Shown here in pieces: positions 10,005-21,319 of a stretch of 64,000 nucleotides of DNA; position 1 is the first letter of the stretch; each line of letters opens with the position of its first letter. Made by a program: the position numbers and the translations under genes. Under the pieces are notes generated by a model. It saw nothing but the letters and a program-made list of their open reading frames with translations. It had not been told where the DNA came from and did no database searches. The DNA is taken from positions 434,001 to 498,000 of the forward strand of contig WHUZ01000041.1 in NCBI GenBank assembly GCA_015179045.1, read 5' to 3'. Origin of the DNA: Kalaharituber pfeilii (Eukaryota > Ascomycota > Pezizomycetes > Pezizales > Pezizaceae).

Positions 10005-10952
10005 GCATATTCTCCCGCTCGCATACTCTTCATCAACTCAATAGCCCTTTAATGATACTCTCCACGTGACAGCTATAGTTTCCTGCTATTATAGTTTGAT
10101 AGCACCTCCACAAGCTGGATAGCTTCCCGCCGGGTAGACCACTTCTACTGTCCCAGCTTGAGGCAATGCCTTATTAGTTTCCTATGTCTTGTATTATATT
10201 TATTCTACAGTGCATATTTACAGTCACTGAGCAAAAGTCTCGGTGACACCATCTTTCTTGGCACCTTCGAGTGCATGCTTGCGCTGCTTCAAATACTTTT
10301 ATCTCCAGTACCAAAATTGCAATTGCAAAACTTGCACCGGCGGTTTCTACATCCTTGCCCATAGTACCGTGTAGCATAGAGAGAAGCCATAACAATTGCT
10401 GCTGTCAATTGTATAAAGCATTAATGAAAGAATGAATAATAGTGAATATTCAGTCTGTATATAATCCTAAAGATATGAGACATGTTTAAAATGCTCTGGA
10501 ATATAATTCTGTACATAGAAGAATATATTCTGAGCAGCTTGTGGATATAGGTATTGATAGGAAGTAGAGATAGATAGAGATATATATTTATATATACTTA
10601 ATTAGGTAATACATATTTCTTAAATTATATCTTTTTCTATATTAAACCTTAGTATATATGTCCTTGCAACCTGTATAAATACCACGATCATGATCTAATG
10701 ATAACTAATACATTACTAATATCTCACTTTAAGGCATCATAAAAGTGTCCTCGAAGGTTCTTCACTTGTTTCTTATTTTTTGTTACTCATTTCTACTCCC
10801 ATATTCACCGATGCATTCATATAACTCGCTCCTTCTCGTAATTAGCTCCCCACTGCTCAACTTACCAATAAGCAGTGACTTTCTTATTTACTCCTCACAA
10901 GCTCTTCTGTGAATTAAACAACACCTACGAAATCTAACAGTTCTCTTCACTT
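10005..10952. other. AT-rich intergenic stretch
   Basis: Clearly AT-rich from about 10430 to 10720, with many TA-containing runs. No gene or element ends found. Confidence 0.4.
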
Positions 10953-10962
10953 CATTCAGTTC

Positions 10963-11172
10963 AATTTTTTTTTTTTTTTTTTTTTTTTTGTTTAAAAAAA
11001 AAATCATTACTCACTTGCCGCCCTATGGGCTATGGCGAGGTTGTTATTTACAAAAATAGAGAACGAAATGAAATGAAAGAAATGAAATGTGCAGAATTAG
11101 ATACAATATCAGATGCCCTTAATTGTCCTCCAGGCTGCCCATTAGGTGGAGTAATGGGTCCTTTTCTCCACC
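10963..11172 (-). mobile_element. Short family A LINE insertion
   Basis: 210 bp: long T-run interrupted by G and an A-run, then the family A tail (GCCGCCCTATGGGCTATGGC) and 3' UTR. Exact 10-bp TSD CATTCAGTTC at 10953-10962 and 11173-11182. Confidence 0.8.
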
Positions 11173-11182
11173 CATTCAGTTC

Positions 11183-11850
11183 TAAGAAAACAAATAGACC
11201 AAATTAAAGAAATCATATGTAACTTTAACAGACATAATCAGGTCCCTCCGAGAGTTTCTGTATAATATCCTAGAAGTCTCTAGATTATATTTCTGGAGTT
11301 TCATAGCTCAGGACTGCAGCATTCGATTCCCAACCGCGCCGATAGGCCCGCCGGGGATATTACGGAAAACCTTAAAATTTGAAATATATTGATGCGGGGT
11401 AAATTGGTATCGTGTGTAAGTCGAGTTGATCTTTACCCCACAGGATTGAAATCCTATTGAGAGGCGCCGGCGTGCGGATCCAAATCCACGGCGAAGGGCT
11501 CTCGGGTAAGCTGTATTGCCAGTCTGCTGTGTGCGTTTTGAAGCGAGCTGATATTGGTTTGATACTTCTTAATTTGGAGGCGAAGCTAGAAAATAGTAGA
11601 TTTTATCGTCTGTTTTTACATGCCATAAAATATGTATATAACAACTTCAGCCTATGTAAGGGAGAATACGAGTATCTATCAAATATGTGTGCCCGCCCTT
11701 GCATACTTCAATCAAGCTTTGCTCAAAACGCAACTTCCTATCACTTCTCGACTGGTTCCTTCTTCTTGGGGACTAGATACTCCCTAGCCAGCCCCATATT
11801 AGCCAAACGGCATACAACAATGCATCTGGGTGAACGGGGTTGATTTTGGG
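11183..11850. other. Intergenic, nothing recognised
   Basis: A 128-codon plus-strand frame (11457-11843) has no recognisable domain and no clear coding character. I checked a region near 11320-11350 for a tRNA and found no complete cloverleaf. Confidence 0.4.
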
Positions 11851-13889
11851 GGCCGCCGGCCGCGCAGCTGTTCACGATCCGGGAACAAACGCACCGGTAA
11901 CGAGCCCGTTAATTCGGCGGATCTGGTGTGAGATGTGCGCGGGACCCTCGTATGTGGACGATCTAGCAGTGACCATCCTGGACTGGCACAGCTATTGGGA
12001 CATGGCGAGGCTGAGGGAGAAAGTGAAGAAGGAGGTAAAGGCGGTGACAGAGGAGGATCAAATCCCACTAGAAGAGTTGAAGTGGGAGATGATAACCTTT
12101 GGCGTGGGGAGGAGACAGAAGAAAGAGGGGGAATTCCTAAAGTGGCTGGAGGTCATTTTTGACGAAAATATGACTTTCACAGCACATTGGAAGAATAGAG
12201 TGGGCAGAACAAGAAGGCTGGCGGGGGCTCTGGCAGGTTTGGGGAATGGGATTGGGTGGTTAGCCCAAGGGGATGGAGGCAGATTTATACGGGCATGATT
12301 AGGGCGGTGGCCATGTGGGGCAGTGAGATAGGGTGGAGGGGACAGAAGGAGTGGAGGGAGTGGAGGTGATTTTAGACGGAGCGCAGGCAAGAGCGATGGT
12401 ACGGGAAGTGGAGGCGCCATCCGAACTTGCAGATTTATGTACAGGGGATTTCAGAAGGGGAAATAAGGAGAGGGAAGAGGATGCAAGAAATTGGAGGGAT
12501 TGGGGGGTGCAGTGGGCACTAAGAGAAGGAGATGGGTATGAGAGTGTTTTGGACCGTTGGCAGGGGCAGTGGTTAAGGTTCTCAGAGGGGGAGGAGAAGG
12601 TATCATGGGAGGGGAGTGCGAGAAGGTGGAGATGGAGTGTGCGGAGAGGCTGGGGAGGAAAAGGGGAGGGAGAGAAAAATGGGAGACCTCGGTGGAGAAG
12701 GCCAGAAGGGAGAGAGCAACTCTTTTCTCGAATGGCAGCAAAATCGAGGACAGCAAGGTTGGGGCAGGAGTGTGGGGAAAGTTGGCAGCAGTGGCAGAAG
12801 TAGTAGGGAAAACAGTAACGATGTTTGATGGAGAGGTGAGGGGGATAAGGAGAGCACTAGAGAGCGTGGAGGAAGAAGTACCATTGCTGGTATGCCTGAA
12901 CTCTGAAGCAGCCATTATGGCGATCCAGAAGGCGGGCAGAGAGGGCAAGGGGAAGACGAAGGATGTGATGGAGGTGGTAAACAAGGTTGCTCGAAGAAAG
13001 AGAAAGGGGGAAGGTGAGACTGATGTGGGTGAAACCTCACATTGGAATTGCAGGTAACGAGAAGGCAGACGAGATGGCAAAGGAGACGGCGCAGAAGAGG
13101 AAAGAAGTGGCCACCGGGAGTGGGGTGCACCAGAGGATAAAGGTATGGAGGAAGGAGAGGAGAGAAATAGAGGGATTTGGAGGAGGAAAGGTCATGGAGT
13201 GGCGACATCAAACTTCACTGCATTGCGACTGGGGAGGAGAAGGTGTGCAGTATGGTTGAAGAAGCTGGGGGTGGCTGAATCGGATAAGTGCAGGTGTGGG
13301 GAGGTGGAAACAGGTGAGCACCTCGCTTTCCGGTGCAGCCACCAAAAGAATCGTCCAGAAGGCTTTTGAGAATGGAAGGATATGGAGAAGAACTGGAAAA
13401 GAACAGCGGAGAATAGGGAGGAGTGGGATGAGTTGGAAAGGTTCTTTTCCGGGATCAAGTTCTAGAAGCGCGCGATTTTCCAATTTCCCGACCACCCGAC
13501 CCGGGTCGGGAATTCGCGAGAGGGGGGGTTAGTCAGCGTACGAGACTGGGGGGGACGTTTAGCCCGTGGGGGAGTTCAGACTGGGGTGCACCTAGCTTTC
13601 TAGTGCAGGCAGCAGGAGTTTCGTCCGGAGGAGTTGAGAGGATAGGGAGACATGGAAAAGAACTGGAAGCGGACGGCGGAGAATGGGATGAGCTGGCGAG
13701 GTTCTTTTCTGGAATCAAGTTGTAGCGGCGGAGGGAGCGGGGCGGAGAGGGGGAGGTGACGTCGTGTGGATAGAAATTTTCGTTTAGCCTATCTCCGGGT
13801 TATGAGGGCTTGCCCAGGGACCGTGCCATGGCTTAGCGCTGCAAGCGGGGTAACGTTATTTAATTTGAAAAAAAAAGGAAAAAAAAAGT
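11851..13889 (+). mobile_element. Family B LINE, largest copy: RT, RNase H and knuckle, frameshifted
   Basis: Reading left to right across several shifted frames: an RT segment with the YVDD active-site motif (near 11955, PSYVDDLAVTI) and an RT-thumb-like region to about 12290; a linker; an RNase H domain near 12720-13060 (ATLFSNGSKIEDSKVGAG, then LLVCLNSEAAIMAIQKAG, then LMWVKPHIGIAGNEKADEMA); and a C-terminal knuckle near 13285-13340 (KCRCGEVETGEHLAFRC). It ends with the family B tail and an A-run at 13868-13888. At least three frame changes make it a pseudogene. It lacks ORF1 and the N-terminal RT, so it is 5'-truncated. The 5' boundary and the TSD are not resolved. Confidence 0.8.
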
Positions 13890-14100
13890 TGTGCGCGGGA
13901 CGCAGGGAATCTGCAGTAGTGGCCGCAAACGATCACGACGGAGTATCATCACGATAATAATTACAGGCAAAGCGAGTTTGTGGGCCCGAGCCACTAAGGT
14001 AAGTGTTGTAGTAATAGAATTCTTGAAAGTACTCTGGCGAGATTGAGACGTAGAGTATGCATGTAGAACACTGCAATAGTGACCACAATATACTTCGAGA

Positions 14101-14474
14101 CTAGTGAGCGGCACGAGCTAGCTCGAGCCGAGCTGGAGGGTGAGCTCGAGCCAGCTCGTGGGTAAGCGAGCTCGTCAAATAGAAGGTGGGCTCGAGCCCG
14201 CGAGCCTTGATTACATGATATTGATAACTAATCTAAACTATTCTACAGCTTCATCCTCCTCGCCGCTATCCGCTGAATTCAGTATTTCTTCTACATTTAC
14301 TCCTGCTGCAAGTCTCGCTAGTTAGGGCGGCACGCGAGTAATGATATTAAAAAATAATAAAAAAAAAAAAATCCTGCTGCAAGTTTATGAAACCCTGCGC
14401 TGGCTGAGCATTTCAGCGAGCTGTCACACTAGCGTGATCTTGGCTCGAGCGCGCTCGGCTCGTGCCGCTCACTA
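14101..14474. mobile_element. Non-autonomous hAT-like element, copy 2
   Basis: Inverted ends TAGTGAGCGGCACGAGC, flanked by CTTCGAGA at 14093-14100 and 14475-14482 (8 bp; one extra C at the left end). Without the family A micro-insertion at 14314-14371 it is about 300 bp. Its interior matches copy 1 in inverted orientation. It lies immediately before the AA9 LPMO fragment. Confidence 0.8.
14314..14371 (+). mobile_element. Micro-insertion of family A LINE 3' end inside the hAT element
   Basis: 58 bp containing the tail (AGGGCGGCACGCGAGTAATG) and an A-run, with exact 13-bp TSD TCCTGCTGCAAGT (14301-14313, 14372-14384). Confidence 0.85.
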
Positions 14475-14506
14475 CTTCGAGAATTGTAGGCCCCTAGGCC
14501 TACAGC

Positions 14507-15001
14507 GTTTACATCGGTACAGTCTCTTCGGCCACCACTTCCTCGCACTCTGGCGTCCTCTGGGCCAAGATCTATGACGACGGCTTCACGCCCTCAGATA
14601 AACAATGGGCGACTGACAGGTTCAACAAGAACGGCGGGAAGGCGACATTCAAGCTTCCATCTACGCTAGCTTCTGGCGACTATCTTCTGCGAACGGAATT
14701 CATAGCGCTCCAAGGCGCGGCTGTAGTTGGCAGCGCGCAATTCTACGTAGGCTGTTTCCAGCTGCGGATTACTGGGGCGGGAAGTCCTACGCCGACATCA
14801 GTGGGTGTATCGTTCCCGGGATATCATAAAGCGAATCATCCGCGGATTCTTGCGAGTGATCTTTTAAGTACCCATCTTATGGCTTGGCCGATTGTTAAAC
14901 GCTACGACGCTAACAACTGGATACGTTCAAGGGAGACAGTTACACTATACCGGGACCGCCGTTTGGCAGGGTTAGTTGCTATCGTGATCATGTGTTGGTA
15001 A
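14507..15001 (+). pseudogene. AA9 lytic polysaccharide monooxygenase, C-terminal fragment
   Basis: One open frame reads VLWAKIYDDGFTPSD, NKNGGKATFKLP, LASGDYLLRTEFIALQ, SAQFYVGCFQLRITGAGS and VSFPGYHKANHP in the order and spacing of the second half of AA9 (formerly GH61) copper oxidases, which cleave cellulose outside the cell. The QFY block holds the axial tyrosine and nearby glutamine of that family. The N-terminal half with the signal peptide and the two copper-binding histidines is not found. A TAG stands a few codons upstream of 14507, and the hAT element lies immediately before. After about 14880 the frame stays open to TAA at 15001 but no longer resembles AA9. A relic is most likely; a gene with unrecognised upstream exons is less likely. 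Confidence 0.75.
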
Positions 15002-15289
15002 ATCGCGACGGTTCAAACAGGATGGGCAATGGGCACAGTTAAGGAAGGACACAAGTGCTGTAGTGTCTTACGATGATGCGGGATATCAACAACGGGGTAG
15101 CGAAACCAGAAGATACATTAGCATATTAATAGTCATATTAGGCATGGGCGTTACATCACAGCTAGAGGTACATGCGTTCGTGATAGCCTCCGCTCAGTTT
15201 CACAAAATACGCTCTCGGATCGTACTCTACATATGCTGGAAGCCAAACATCCCCGAGCACAGCAGGCCACTACTATCACTTCCAGTTAC

Positions 15290-15682
15290 TCATTTCTGAC
15301 CCTTCTCCCCCGCACCAAGTGGTCTTGCGTGCCCACTGCCAATTATATTACCCTGCCCTGCCCTCCGGCGCTGAGTGTACACACTGTAGCCCACGAACCC
15401 AGCTCCGACAATGAGCATAAGGAAGAGGTTACCTACAAAAAAAAAAAGATGTCAGCGCCGCCCGGGGTAGATGGAAAGCAAATAAGGTAACACTGGGAGG
15501 TGCGTGTGCATACTGATGAAAAAGTTCGCAAACGCCTTCAGTAAGTCCACAGCCGACGAAATCGCGGTTGTGATGGATGCGAGGATGGCATGGAGAAGGG
15601 CGACAATGGAGTCGAAGGCATTCTTGAAAACAGAGAGGATGGACCCCGCAAGAGATGTGAGTGGTGACGTAGATTCAGTCAT
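15290..15682 (-). CDS. Small two-exon membrane protein (103 aa)
   Basis: Exon 1 is 15682-15514 and exon 2 is 15432-15290, joined by an 81-bp intron with GTATGC donor and a pyrimidine-rich stretch before TAG. The splice gives 104 codons including TGA. The protein starts MTESTSPLTSLAG, then has amphipathic or hydrophobic helices (about residues 14-55: SILSVFKNAFDSIVALLHAI, AISSAVDLLKAFANFF) and a clear membrane span (58-76, NLFLMLIVGAGFVGYSVY). The tail is basic (QRRRAGQGN...GEKGQK). I do not recognise a named family. The layout resembles small uncharacterised fungal membrane proteins, but that is an impression. The clean intron and intact frame beside many broken elements support a real gene. 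Confidence 0.7.
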
Positions 15683-16500
15683 GCTTTTGAATAAGTACTG
15701 TTGTGTTCAGGTACTTGCAGAAAAAGGTTGATTGCTTGGTCTCGAAATGTATTGGCGTTGTTTTTTTTTTTGGGTTTAGGATTTTTGTGCTAAAAATGGT
15801 GATTTCGTTATTCTGCCGATACAGAAATGGATGTAACGCAATAGCGCTGGGGTGAGGGGGGAATTTCAACGATCATATATACCACAGAGCAAATCTACCA
15901 AACAGGTTCGATATGTAGGTTGAACGAGCACAAGAAACTAGTAGCTGCCCCAAATCAAGATTACAACGGGTGTCGTCTTGGTAGAAAATGTTGCGGGGTA
16001 TTAAGGTTAGTGGGGGAGCTGTCATGGATACCCCGACGTCATAAGTGTGCTATTGAGTCGCTAGAAGGTCCTTTCCTGAAATAGTGCTGGAATTGGTTTC
16101 CTGCTGCAGGCTAAAAACAAGTCGGAGCGTACTCGAAACCTGTCGAGGCTAAACTTGTCGGTCTTTACATAAGAATCGCGTTCGATGGTCGATTTAATAT
16201 GTTGCCCTAAAGGAATAGTTTGTTCTGAAATTGGTATGTTTCTTGGGCTTACTAATACCATGAGTTTAATGGAGGGAATGTATCATAGGCTACCTCTGAT
16301 TGCGTGCATCCTGTCACTTTGTATTCTCTGCAATAAAATATCGTCGTTAATTTCAACTGAAACCTCTATTTGTTCGTTTCAAGTATCTGCATTGAACCAC
16401 AGTGATACTCATTATGATACTGTACATTTTCAGCCCCCATACCAGCGCGCGTTTTACCAGTACTTGGCCCTTAGATCCCCGGAATAACAATCCCATCCAC
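15683..16500. other. Intergenic, nothing recognised
   Basis: Upstream of the 103-aa gene. Only short frames; no element ends or repeats identified. Confidence 0.4.
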
Positions 16501-16504
16501 CTCT

Positions 16505-17243
16505 CTATTTTCCTCCTTCGGTCCATAACACACCACTAACCCCTCCCTCGTTGCCACATACACTCTCCCGTCTCCAAAAACTGGCCTCTGAAATTTTGGC
16601 ATCCCGGGCATCTTTCCAGCTTAATGTCGCGCTGTATGCCCGCGGTGGGCCCCGCCCACCACGCTTGCAAACCCTGCTGCATGCCAATCGCCCAACGATT
16701 CTCGTTCCAGGGCGGCCTCAGTACCGCGTCACGACCAGCACGCCCCCACCTACCATGGAGGGCGCAGACTAGGTTGTGTTTGCGACAGAGCTCGAGGAAG
16801 AGGGAGGGGAGGAAGACCTGGAAGGAGATGTGGAAAGCGATAGGCGAGGAGGGTATGCATGTTGACTGGTTTGGTATAGATGTAGCGGAGGGTGCGATGC
16901 TAGAGGGATTGGGTATCTGAGGGCATCTCGGAAAAGCAGGAGCGGGAAGCTGGCTATGCCGCCATGTAGGGGGAAACGAGAATTGCCGGGGAGGGGAAGG
17001 GAGTGGATGATGCATGGAGTGGGGATGGCGTCGCGGTTGTAGCCGGAGAGGGAATCGGCGTTGAGGAGGTATACTGACGGTTTTATTACTATGAGCATTT
17101 GGAACGTAATATTCCAGGATTTTATCAAGGGAGTGAGGGATGGACGATTTCATACAAAGTCCCATCTGGCGCGTCGCGAAAGCGAGCCTGCCCATCCTGG
17201 AGCGCATCGCTCCTCTCAAATAAAAAAAAAGGTTTGAGTCCAA
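16505..17243 (-). pseudogene. Possible unknown protein relic
   Basis: A 235-codon minus-strand frame (16536-17243) carries protein-like segments at both ends: RMGRLAFATRQMGLCMKSS near the start, and ALHGRWGRAGRDAVLRPPW, GMQQGLQAWWAGPTAG and LERCPGCQNFRGQF toward the end. The middle looks more natural in an overlapping frame (16769-17128, LLNADSLSGYNRDAIPTPC). That suggests either an intron I cannot place or frameshifts. No family is recognised. Confidence 0.3.
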
Positions 17244-17811
17244 TAACGAAAATGTTTCCCTGCCTATATCCCGGTTCGACGTCCCCAGTGAAACCTATTC
17301 AGGCGGACCTAAGTACTCCGATCGAGCGCTCCTTTATCAATTTTCCCGTACTCCCACGTACCAAAACGAACACCAATGAGCGAGCGGGCTATGACGCACG
17401 AAAGAAGTCCCTCGGAACAACCCTGGTCGTGCCCCTTTGCACGTCGAACGCACCATCACCCCCTCCAGCAGCCCCGGCGGCGTCGCTGGGGCCTCCGGAA
17501 TTACCAACTCCCTCGAGTTGACCCGCCTGCGGGACGATTGTCTGTCGCTGTAGAGACCGCTCTTGCGGCAAGTGGTAGAATTGTAGCAACAATGAAATCC
17601 TTGCACAGACTTCCATCTTTGTAATGTTAACCAAGTTTAATATCCCTTTCTTCTCTCTGAGACGCCACCGCAACCGTTGTGATGTCAATTGCAATTGGAT
17701 GTCGAAGTGTTTGAGTAAACAGCCCGAAGGTGCAAACTCCTACTACATAGCAATACTGCAATTTCGTGATTTGTGTCGTGATAGCTCCGTCATGGAACTA
17801 TAAGAGGTGGT
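17244..17811. other. Intergenic, nothing recognised
   Basis: Overlapping short frames on both strands without motifs. Confidence 0.4.
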
Positions 17812-17823
17812 AAGTGCTTGAGC

Positions 17824-18032
17824 CCCCTTCACACAGGAGTTTCCGGGGATCTCTACTTGTATCTAGTATTGCCATTGTTGTTATTCTCACTTCCCCTTCA
17901 CATAGGAGTTTCTGGGGATTTCTACTTTTATACCGTATCTAACTTTTCTTTTATTTCACATGTAACTAAACATCGCCATAGCCCGTAGGGCGGCACGCGA
18001 TCAATGATATAAAAAAAAAAAAAAAAAAAAAA
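17824..18032 (+). mobile_element. Short family A LINE insertion
   Basis: 209 bp ending in the family A tail and A-run, with exact 12-bp TSD AAGTGCTTGAGC (17812-17823, 18033-18044). The upstream part contains an imperfect direct repeat of about 40 bp (CCCTTCACACAGGAGTTTC and CCCTTCACATAGGAGTTTC), which I have not seen in other copies. Confidence 0.85.
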
Positions 18033-18044
18033 AAGTGCTTGAGC

Positions 18045-19379
18045 ATCAGTATTAATATAACAGTCATTTTCCACCTAGTTGTAAGTAATTTTCCCGTATG
18101 CATCTAGAGATCAATTTTTCACAGGCTGGTACTTGTACTAGTACCTGGATCTAGTAGTAATGCTAACAGGTAATATAACAACCCTTCCCACTGGGATAGT
18201 TCTTCCTGCGGCAATAGAGTTGATTTTAACCCATCAAGAAACTTTCATGACTCCCATACAGTTGAGAGTTTATTGATAGGATTGCTTCCCCACTTTGCAG
18301 TATTCTGCGGACGTCCGTTCATGTTGATCTATGGCGGGTAGAGATATTGGCATGTACTTTAGGGCACGAGGCTAGCTGTGTTATCTGACATCCTATCCGA
18401 TCGTTCTGTAAGGGGCCCCCCATCCTATTGGGCAAGTCTTCCGGCTCTGCGAGCTGCGTCTCCCAGATGTAGGTATCCATGCAACCATATAACATTGGTT
18501 GTGTGGTTTGAGGGCAGCACGCACACGTCCAAGGGTGAATAAGGACATTATTTAGGTGCTGACCAGTTGGTATCTTCCTGGCGCAAAGCCCAACTAATTA
18601 ATAATTGTTCCTGGCAGAATATGTATTTAAATCGGCTTCAGCGGTATATCAGGACCTTGAACGTTCAGACGTAAGGTCTATACGAAAAAAACTAAAATTG
18701 CATATACAGTAAGCAGGTCGGCTATGGAACTCTCCTTAGAATTTTCATGCGGGTTATGTGTAATACTTGTTTGCGATCGGGGTCAAGGACAGAGCTTGAG
18801 GTGCTGATAAGATGCAGGGGGGTAGACTATATGCCGACTTTGTAAGTAGATGATGCGTTCAGGAATATGGCCCACATCAATGAACAAGCGCGGAAGTATA
18901 AAGTTAGTACTGCAAGTGTGAGTAGTGTCAACCACGTGGAGCGGGTTAAAATTACAGACAAAGTCTACTGGAATACTCCTTATATCTTCCTATCTTAAGA
19001 CGCAATAAATCAATAATTGTTTCTAGCATGATCCATATTTAGATTGTTGAAATGACAGAAACGGCTGGCGGGGGTACATTGCTGAAAAAGTTTGTATACC
19101 GTGTGTGGGTCCAGCGAAGCAATAAGAGAACACCTGAAGGGAGGCCTCGTCGTTATTGGAAATATCATCTAGTTTATTGAGCGAGAAGCTACGAGAAATA
19201 GGCACTTATATACATGAATGTAGACATACAAAAGTAGTGTTAGCACAAACTAATATAAGCGCCGGCAAGCAACGGGCGCGCGATAGATGAAACGAACTAC
19301 TCGAGGGTGCAACGGATGATATGTTTTAACAACTGCAACGTTGAACGTTAAGAGTTGGGGAGACAGGTTTTCGCTTAGC
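18045..19379. other. Intergenic, nothing recognised
   Basis: Two short segments resemble each other (near 18597-18640 and 19005-19045, sharing AATAATTGTT), hinting at an old repeat, but there is no gene or element boundary. Confidence 0.4.
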
Positions 19380-19399
19380 TCTATAGACGTTCCTCCACA

Positions 19400-20160
19400 G
19401 GCCGTATTTATTGATCTCATCCGCCTAAAGTTCCAACTTCCCGTTTACCAACCAGCAAGTTTAAAATTCCATGTACCCGCCAATTGATTATGAGAAAGAT
19501 GCCATCGGTAGATACAGTATATAACACTTGATAGGTATGAAGAAGTTGATAATTGTTCTGCCATATACAACAACAGAAGAAAAGAAAGCACATGGGGGCA
19601 GTAGTCGACCTACCAAGGAGTAATTTGCTTTATCCATGAAAGGTCAGCTACGCGAGGAGCTGTAGAAGCGCCTGGACGATTAGACAAAGTGGTGAGGCGG
19701 GGAGGGTGGGACGCGGAGTAGCTGCAGGAGGGCTGCGCGCAAAGCGCTACTCGAGAGAGTGCTGCCATGGAGTGGGAGTGGGTGGTGTGAGTGAGAGGAC
19801 ACAATTGAGAGGCGGTACAAGGGGAGGTGCAGTTGAGAGGAAGTTGCAGAGGCGAAGTTCGAGTACGTGCGTGACGTGCGGCTGGTCCACGAAGGTGGGG
19901 TGCGAAATACAGTTGCGGCTACTATAGGCGGTGTTAAAGGGGTTGTCGCGCGTTGCAGGCCCGCTGGAGGGGTTGTCTAAGGGGAGCGGTGACGCAGTAC
20001 GAAGGGCGGTGCGATGGAGGGTGGCGTGAAGGTGAGGGGGATTTAACATTGAAGGTAGGACGATGCGATGGGATGGGTTCAGGAGACTGTGAAGTTTTCG
20101 ATTTGTCGAAATGACCTATCGCTTAGCGAAATGGTATGCCTGTTGTCTCTAGAAGTTGCG
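19400..20160. repeat. Unclassified dispersed repeat, copy 1
   Basis: Shares diverged blocks in the same order with 23160-23900: CATGTACCC followed by GATGCCATCG, then a GCGAGGAGCT block, then a G/A-rich middle, then GAAATGG/GAAGTGG-TATG with TTGTC/TTGAC near the end. No coding frame, TIR or TSD was identified. Confidence 0.45.
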
Positions 20161-20284
20161 TGGAGGAAATAGGGGGTCTAGATTAGTCTCGTAACCTGTC
20201 TGAATCTAATATTTCTGATGATCGATCACCGTGGCGTGATAAGCTTTTTGTGACTACCTATTATCTGTTGACAAACATATCTTT

Positions 20285-20355
20285 CATCGCCATAGCCCAT
20301 ACGGTGGCATGCGATTAATCATATAAAAAAAACAAAAACAAAAACAAAAAAAAAA
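20285..20355 (+). mobile_element. Micro-insertion of family A LINE 3' end
   Basis: 71 bp: tail motif CATCGCCATAGCCCATACGG, then an A-run punctuated by C. Only a 6-bp duplication ATCTTT is visible (20279-20284, 20356-20361). Confidence 0.7.
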
Positions 20356-20361
20356 ATCTTT

Positions 20362-21319
20362 GTCTTAGGAACCGTGAGTAACCATACCTGCAGGATGCCC
20401 TTCCTCCTGCTACCTGTCATCCAACCAGACTAACCTGTTTTCTGTCCTCAAGCTTCTGCCTACAGTCCCGTGCCCTCCTCCCGCGTACTAAGATCTGAGG
20501 ATATCGTTCTTTCTCACAGTGTAATGATATTTGATTGGTGATGGGCCTCTGGTCTCACTAGAGGTGACAGCTCTTACGAAATTCGAATTTAAATGCAATA
20601 GAGCTTATATGCGGAAACCCACATCTGCGGCGCAATACTGAAACAAGACATTCAAAACTGCAGCATCAGCAATGGTTCATTGACCATCGGAAGGGGTGTA
20701 GGGACAATATAGATTCCAGTTACTGTTTTTAACCACAATGCGACGTATACCACGTCGCGACGCACGTTTTGCATCAAAACTGCACAAATCAAATGCCTGA
20801 TATCTCAACAACCACAACAGAGTTTGGTATGGACTGTTCAGAGGAGATAGATAAGGGGCTAATCTTTGTACCTGACACTTCTATTTTTCCCGAAATTATA
20901 GTGTAATCGATTCATGGCAAACGACATTTTCATCGATGGGTTTGGCATGCATTTATCGGGAGCTCTCATCCAAAGTACTTCGGAAAGTAGAATGCGCTAC
21001 TTCTTCACAATAGCTATAGAATTCTGGTTAGAGGGTTTTCCCATTAGGTCTCTTGACATGTCATACTTCATTTGGCTTAATGTTGTTAGATACCTCATCA
21101 TATACCTATTTACCACTTCCAGCAGTTCGCTTGTATAGTTAGTACACCCAGTGAATTTTGTCAATAAATTTACTACCCATATCAGATATTTCCTTGGCAT
21201 GCTTTTCACATATTTATATGGGGTCAAATTGTCATATTCAAGTGTTCTAGTATTCTTACTAAATGTTATTTTAGATAAATCAAGTACAATTCTTCCATAA
21301 AAACCATCACACACGTAGC
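20362..21319. other. Intergenic, nothing recognised
   Basis: No conserved motif. The minus-strand 118-codon frame at 20997-21353 looks AT-driven. Confidence 0.4.

Noticed and set aside
11300..11360. Possible tRNA (GCATTCGATTCCC resembles a T-arm)
   Set aside because: No matching acceptor, D or anticodon arms at the right distance.
12451..13211. Long Ser/Pro/Leu-rich minus-strand frames at 12.45-13.2 kb
   Set aside because: They are complements of the G/A-rich RNase H region of the family B LINE on the plus strand and contain no motif.
14101..14482. TA target duplication (Tc1/mariner) for the GTGAGCGGCACGAGC elements
   Set aside because: TA flanks are present, but the longer 8-bp matches TGGATCAA and CTTCGAGA with TAG...CTA termini fit hAT better.
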